Source of the DNA: Streptomyces sp. Sge12
GTDB lineage: Bacteria; Actinomycetota; Actinomycetes; Streptomycetales; Streptomycetaceae
Assembly: GCF_002080455.1 (NCBI RefSeq)
Contig: NZ_CP020555.1
Coordinates: forward strand, 4,084,001 to 4,148,000
Reading direction: 5' to 3'
Length of the DNA stretch: 64,000 bases
Shown: piece by piece, positions 61,425-64,000 of the stretch
Layout: each line of letters begins with the position of its first letter
How positions within the stretch are numbered: the stretch's first letter is position 1
The notes under the pieces: model-generated
What the model was told of the DNA's origin: nothing
The model's database searches: none
Seen by the model: only the letters and a program-made list of their open reading frames with translations
Position numbers and translations under genes: made by a program

Positions 61425-61520
61425 GTCAGCCCGTCCATCCGTGTAGCCGTACGCGCACGTAAGTTGACACTGATGAATGTGACAATGACCGGAGATCACG
61501 TCAAGGGTCGTGCACGGACC

Positions 61521-61529
61521 TGTGGACAA
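61521..61529 (-). promoter_or_regulatory. Single perfect DnaA box
   Basis: TGTGGACAA, the complement of TTGTCCACA, in the 217-bp space between the divergent M24 and ABC genes. Isolated, so its function is uncertain. Confidence 0.45.
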
Positions 61530-61641
61530 AGTTGTCGGGTCCACATCAGCCTCCAGTACGGGCATGTACGCCTGAAGGCTGAGACGGGATCCAGCTCCAG
61601 GTCTGACGTTTCACGCCGGCCGCGCCACTAACGTCGAACCC

Positions 61642-62631
61642 GTGACTGTCATCGCGACCGAAAGCCTGAGCAAGCGGTACCCCCGAGTGACCGCCCTCGA
61701 CCGGCTCTCCCTGGACATCGGGCCTGGTGTGACCGGCCTCGTGGGTGCCAACGGAGCCGGCAAGTCCACGCTGATCAAGATTCTGCTGGGACTGTCCCCC
61801 GCCACCGAGGGCAGCGCCGCCGTGCTCGGCCTCGACGTCCGCACGCATGGCAGCGCCATCCGTGAACGCGTCGGGTACATGCCCGAGCACGACTGCCTGC
61901 CACCCGACGTCTCGGCCACCGAGTTCGTCGTCCACATGGCGCGCATGTCCGGGCTGCCGCCGACCGCGGCCCGTGAGCGCACCGCCGACACCCTGCGCCA
62001 CGTCGGGCTGTACGAGGAGCGCTACCGCCCCATCGGCGGCTACTCCACCGGCATGAAGCAGCGCGTCAAGCTCGCCCAGGCCCTCGTCCACGACCCCCAG
62101 CTGGTCCTTCTCGACGAGCCGACCAACGGCCTGGACCCGGTCGGCCGCGACGAGATGCTCGGCCTGATCCGCCGCATCTACACGGACTTCGGCATCTCCG
62201 TCCTGGTCACCTCCCACCTCCTCGGTGAGCTGGAGCGGACCTGCGACCACGTCGTGGTCGTCGACGGCGGCAAGCTGCTGCGCTCCAGCTCCACCAGCGA
62301 CTTCACCCAGATCACCACGACCCTCGCGGTCGAGGTCACCGACTCCGACACCCACCCGGACGGCACCGCCGCCCTGCGCAAGGCGCTCACCGAGGCCGGC
62401 GTCACCCTGCACGTCGGAGAGGAGCAGGGCCTGCCCGGAGCCGGCCACATCCTCCTCGTCGAGGCCACGGGCGAGGAGACGTACGACACCGTCCGCGACA
62501 CCGTCGCGGACCTGGGCATCGGCCTGGTCCGCATGGAGCAGCGCCGACACCACATCGCGGAGGTCTTCCGCGACAACGACCAGCCCTCGCCCACCGTCCA
62601 GCAGAAGGGAGCCGGTTCCGATGGCGCCTGA
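61642..62631 (+). CDS. ABC transporter ATP-binding protein
   Basis: A 329-residue ATPase of the CcmA/DrrA type. Walker A GANGAGKST, signature YSTGMKQRVKLAQ, Walker B LVLLDEPTNGLD. The C-terminal extension (about 225-329) is typical of exporters. GTG 61642 follows TAACGT by 7 bp and lacks a ribosome site: probably leaderless. Overlaps the permease start by 11 bp. Confidence 0.92.
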   Translation: MTVIATESLSKRYPRVTALDRLSLDIGPGVTGLVGANGAGKSTLIKILLGLSPATEGSAAVLGLDVRTHGSAIRERVGYMPEHDCLPPDVSATEFVVHMARMSGLPPTAARERTADTLRHVGLYEERYRPIGGYSTGMKQRVKLAQALVHDPQLVLLDEPTNGLDPVGRDEMLGLIRRIYTDFGISVLVTSHLLGELERTCDHVVVVDGGKLLRSSSTSDFTQITTTLAVEVTDSDTHPDGTAALRKALTEAGVTLHVGEEQGLPGAGHILLVEATGEETYDTVRDTVADLGIGLVRMEQRRHHIAEVFRDNDQPSPTVQQKGAGSDGA

Positions 62632-63508
62632 CACCTCGACCCAGATCCACAACATCGGCTACCGGTCCTACGACGGACCCCGGCTCGGCCGCGCCTACGC
62701 CCGCAAGTCGCTGTTCTCGCAGTCCCTGCGCGGCGCCTACGGACTCGGCCGCTCCGCGAAGTCCAAGGTCCTCCCGATGCTCCTCTTCGCGGTGATGTGC
62801 GTGCCCGCGTTGATCATCGTCGCGGTCGCCATCGCGGTACCGGGCTCCACCGACCTGCCGATCAAGTACACGACGTACGCCCTGACCACCCAGGTGATCA
62901 TCGGCCTCTTCCTCGCGTCCCAGGCTCCGCAGTCGGTCTCGCGCGACCTGCGCTTCAAGACGGTGCCGCTCTACTTCTCGCGGCCCATCGAGCGCGTCGA
63001 CTACGTCGTGGCCAAGTACGCGGCCATGGCCTCGGCCCTGTTCATCCTCACCGCGACCCCGCTGCTGATCATGTGGATCGGCTCGCTCCTGGCGAAGTTC
63101 GACTTCTCCCACCAGACCAAGGGATTCGGGCAGGGACTCGTGTCGGTTCTGCTGCTGTCGCTGCTCTTCGCGGGCCTCGGCCTGGTCATGGCCGCGCTCA
63201 CCCCGCGCCGCGGGTTCGGCGTCGCCGCGATCATCGCGGTGCTCCTGATCCCGTTCGGCGCGGTCACCGCGGTCCAGGGGATCTCCTACAGCACCGGGAA
63301 CACCGGGGCCATCGAGTGGATGGGCCTGTTCTCCCCGATCACCCTCATCGACGGCGTACAGACCGCGTTCCTGGGCGCGACCTCCGCCTTCCCCGGCGGC
63401 GAGGGTCCCTCGGCCGGCGTCGGCGTCTTCTACCTGCTCGTCGCCCTCGGCCTCATCGTCGGCTCCTACGCCGCCCTGATGGCCCGCTACCGGAAGGCCG
63501 GGCTGTGA
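62621..63508 (+). CDS. ABC-2 type permease
   Basis: A 295-residue membrane protein with about six hydrophobic segments, including LPMLLFAVMCVPALIIVAVA and LLLSLLFAGLGLVMAALTP. AAGGGAG precedes ATG 62621. It lies between two ATPase genes, so one transporter may use both. Substrate unknown. Confidence 0.88.
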   Translation: MAPDTSTQIHNIGYRSYDGPRLGRAYARKSLFSQSLRGAYGLGRSAKSKVLPMLLFAVMCVPALIIVAVAIAVPGSTDLPIKYTTYALTTQVIIGLFLASQAPQSVSRDLRFKTVPLYFSRPIERVDYVVAKYAAMASALFILTATPLLIMWIGSLLAKFDFSHQTKGFGQGLVSVLLLSLLFAGLGLVMAALTPRRGFGVAAIIAVLLIPFGAVTAVQGISYSTGNTGAIEWMGLFSPITLIDGVQTAFLGATSAFPGGEGPSAGVGVFYLLVALGLIVGSYAALMARYRKAGL

Positions 63509-64000
63509 CCACCATCGACATCGACCACACCTCCCGCTGGTTCGGGAACGTCGTCGCCGTCAACGACGTGACCATGAAGATCGGACCCGGTGTCACCGGG
63601 CTGCTGGGTCCCAACGGCGCCGGGAAGTCCACCCTCATCAACATGATGGGCGGCTTCCTCGCCCCCTCCACGGGCACCGTCACCCTCGACGGCGCGCCGA
63701 TCTGGCAGAACGAGCAGGTCTACAAGCAGATCGGTGTCGTGCCCGAGCGCGAGGCCATGTACGACTTCCTCACGGGCCGGGAGTTCGTCGTCGCCAACGC
63801 CGAACTCCACGGCCTCGACGACGCGGCAGCCCAGCGGGCGCTCGCCACCGTCGAGATGGAGTACGCCCAGGACCGCAAGATCTCCACGTACTCCAAGGGC
63901 ATGCGCCAGCGCGTGAAGATGGCCTCGGCCCTCGTCCACGATCCGGCCGTCCTGCTCCTCGACGAGCCGTTCAACGGCATGGACCCGCGCCAGCGCATGC
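63505..64000 (+). CDS. ABC transporter ATP-binding protein, partial
   Basis: Read from GTG 63505, which overlaps the permease stop (GTGA). Walker A GPNGAGKST, signature YSKGMRQRVKMA and Walker B LLLDEPFNGMD are present, so the ATPase core is nearly complete when the window ends. Second ATPase of the same operon. The C-terminus lies outside. Confidence 0.9.
   Translation, partial: MTTIDIDHTSRWFGNVVAVNDVTMKIGPGVTGLLGPNGAGKSTLINMMGGFLAPSTGTVTLDGAPIWQNEQVYKQIGVVPEREAMYDFLTGREFVVANAELHGLDDAAAQRALATVEMEYAQDRKISTYSKGMRQRVKMASALVHDPAVLLLDEPFNGMDPRQRM

Noticed and set aside
61606..61620. Half parS-like GTTTCACG
   Set aside because: Only one arm matches; not counted as a parS site.
1..64000. tRNA or rRNA genes, insertion sequences, integrases, CRISPR arrays
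   Set aside because: None seen on reading both strands; no transposase or integrase motifs among the translated frames, and no regular spacer-repeat pattern.

Overview
This is a stretch of a Streptomyces chromosome core, close to the replication origin. The evidence is very high GC with strong third-position GC bias, the replication and ribosomal block rpsF-ssb-rpsR-rplI ... dnaB, the sporulation pair ssgR-ssgA, a fused cydDC gene, and ten perfect copies of the ParB site parS (GTTTCACGTGAAAC). From memory, the gene order follows S. coelicolor from about SCO3895 onward. I see no tRNA or rRNA gene, insertion sequence, prophage or CRISPR array; this is mostly vertically inherited core DNA.

Layout. 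1-6 kb: start of a DUF6049 membrane protein (runs off the left edge), tRNA CCA-adding enzyme, MFS transporter, inositol-phosphate synthase and a PadR regulator with a palindromic operator. 6-13 kb: cell-envelope genes (bifunctional penicillin-binding protein, GT87-type membrane glycosyltransferase, alanine-racemase-like protein, FemX-type aminoacyltransferase). 13-18.4 kb: rpsF-ssb-rpsR-rplI, a MATE exporter and dnaB, with a DnaA-box cluster just upstream of the dnaB promoter. 18.4-28 kb: a beta-lactamase-like hydrolase, an AlkZ-related winged-helix protein, two acetyltransferases, two HAD/Nudix-type enzymes, a flavohemoprotein-like oxidoreductase, a LysR regulator, a PLP sulfur-amino-acid enzyme coupled to the tyrosine phosphatase ptpA, and small membrane proteins. 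28-36.7 kb: cupin, DUF5326 protein, ssgR-ssgA, a His-rich YibE/F protein, thiC behind a TPP riboswitch, a membrane protein and a metallophosphoesterase.

36.9-50 kb: LacI regulator divergent from hisC, a cyclophilin-like protein, then the cytochrome bd operon cydA-cydB-cydDC behind a Rex operator, a GAF histidine kinase, a HAD phosphatase and a flavin-dependent oxidoreductase. 50-55.8 kb: a translationally coupled HSP90-like chaperone and 1022-residue TPR protein, preceded by the RNA 2'-phosphotransferase kptA. 55.9-61.4 kb: an aquaporin gene that appears frameshifted near its 3' end, a second DnaA-box cluster, and a tightly packed operon of an M24 peptidase-like protein, an EphD-type hydrolase-SDR fusion, a PF10118-type metal-dependent hydrolase and a MerR regulator. 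61.6-64 kb: ABC export genes, the last cut by the window edge.

The strongest leads beyond routine annotation are the DnaA-box clusters (upstream of dnaB and behind the aquaporin gene), parS sites placed inside genes or beside putative leaderless promoters, the HSP90-TPR pair, the EphD-like operon, the aquaporin frameshift and the 9-bp repeat running through the hisC stop codon. None can be proved a new system from sequence reading alone.
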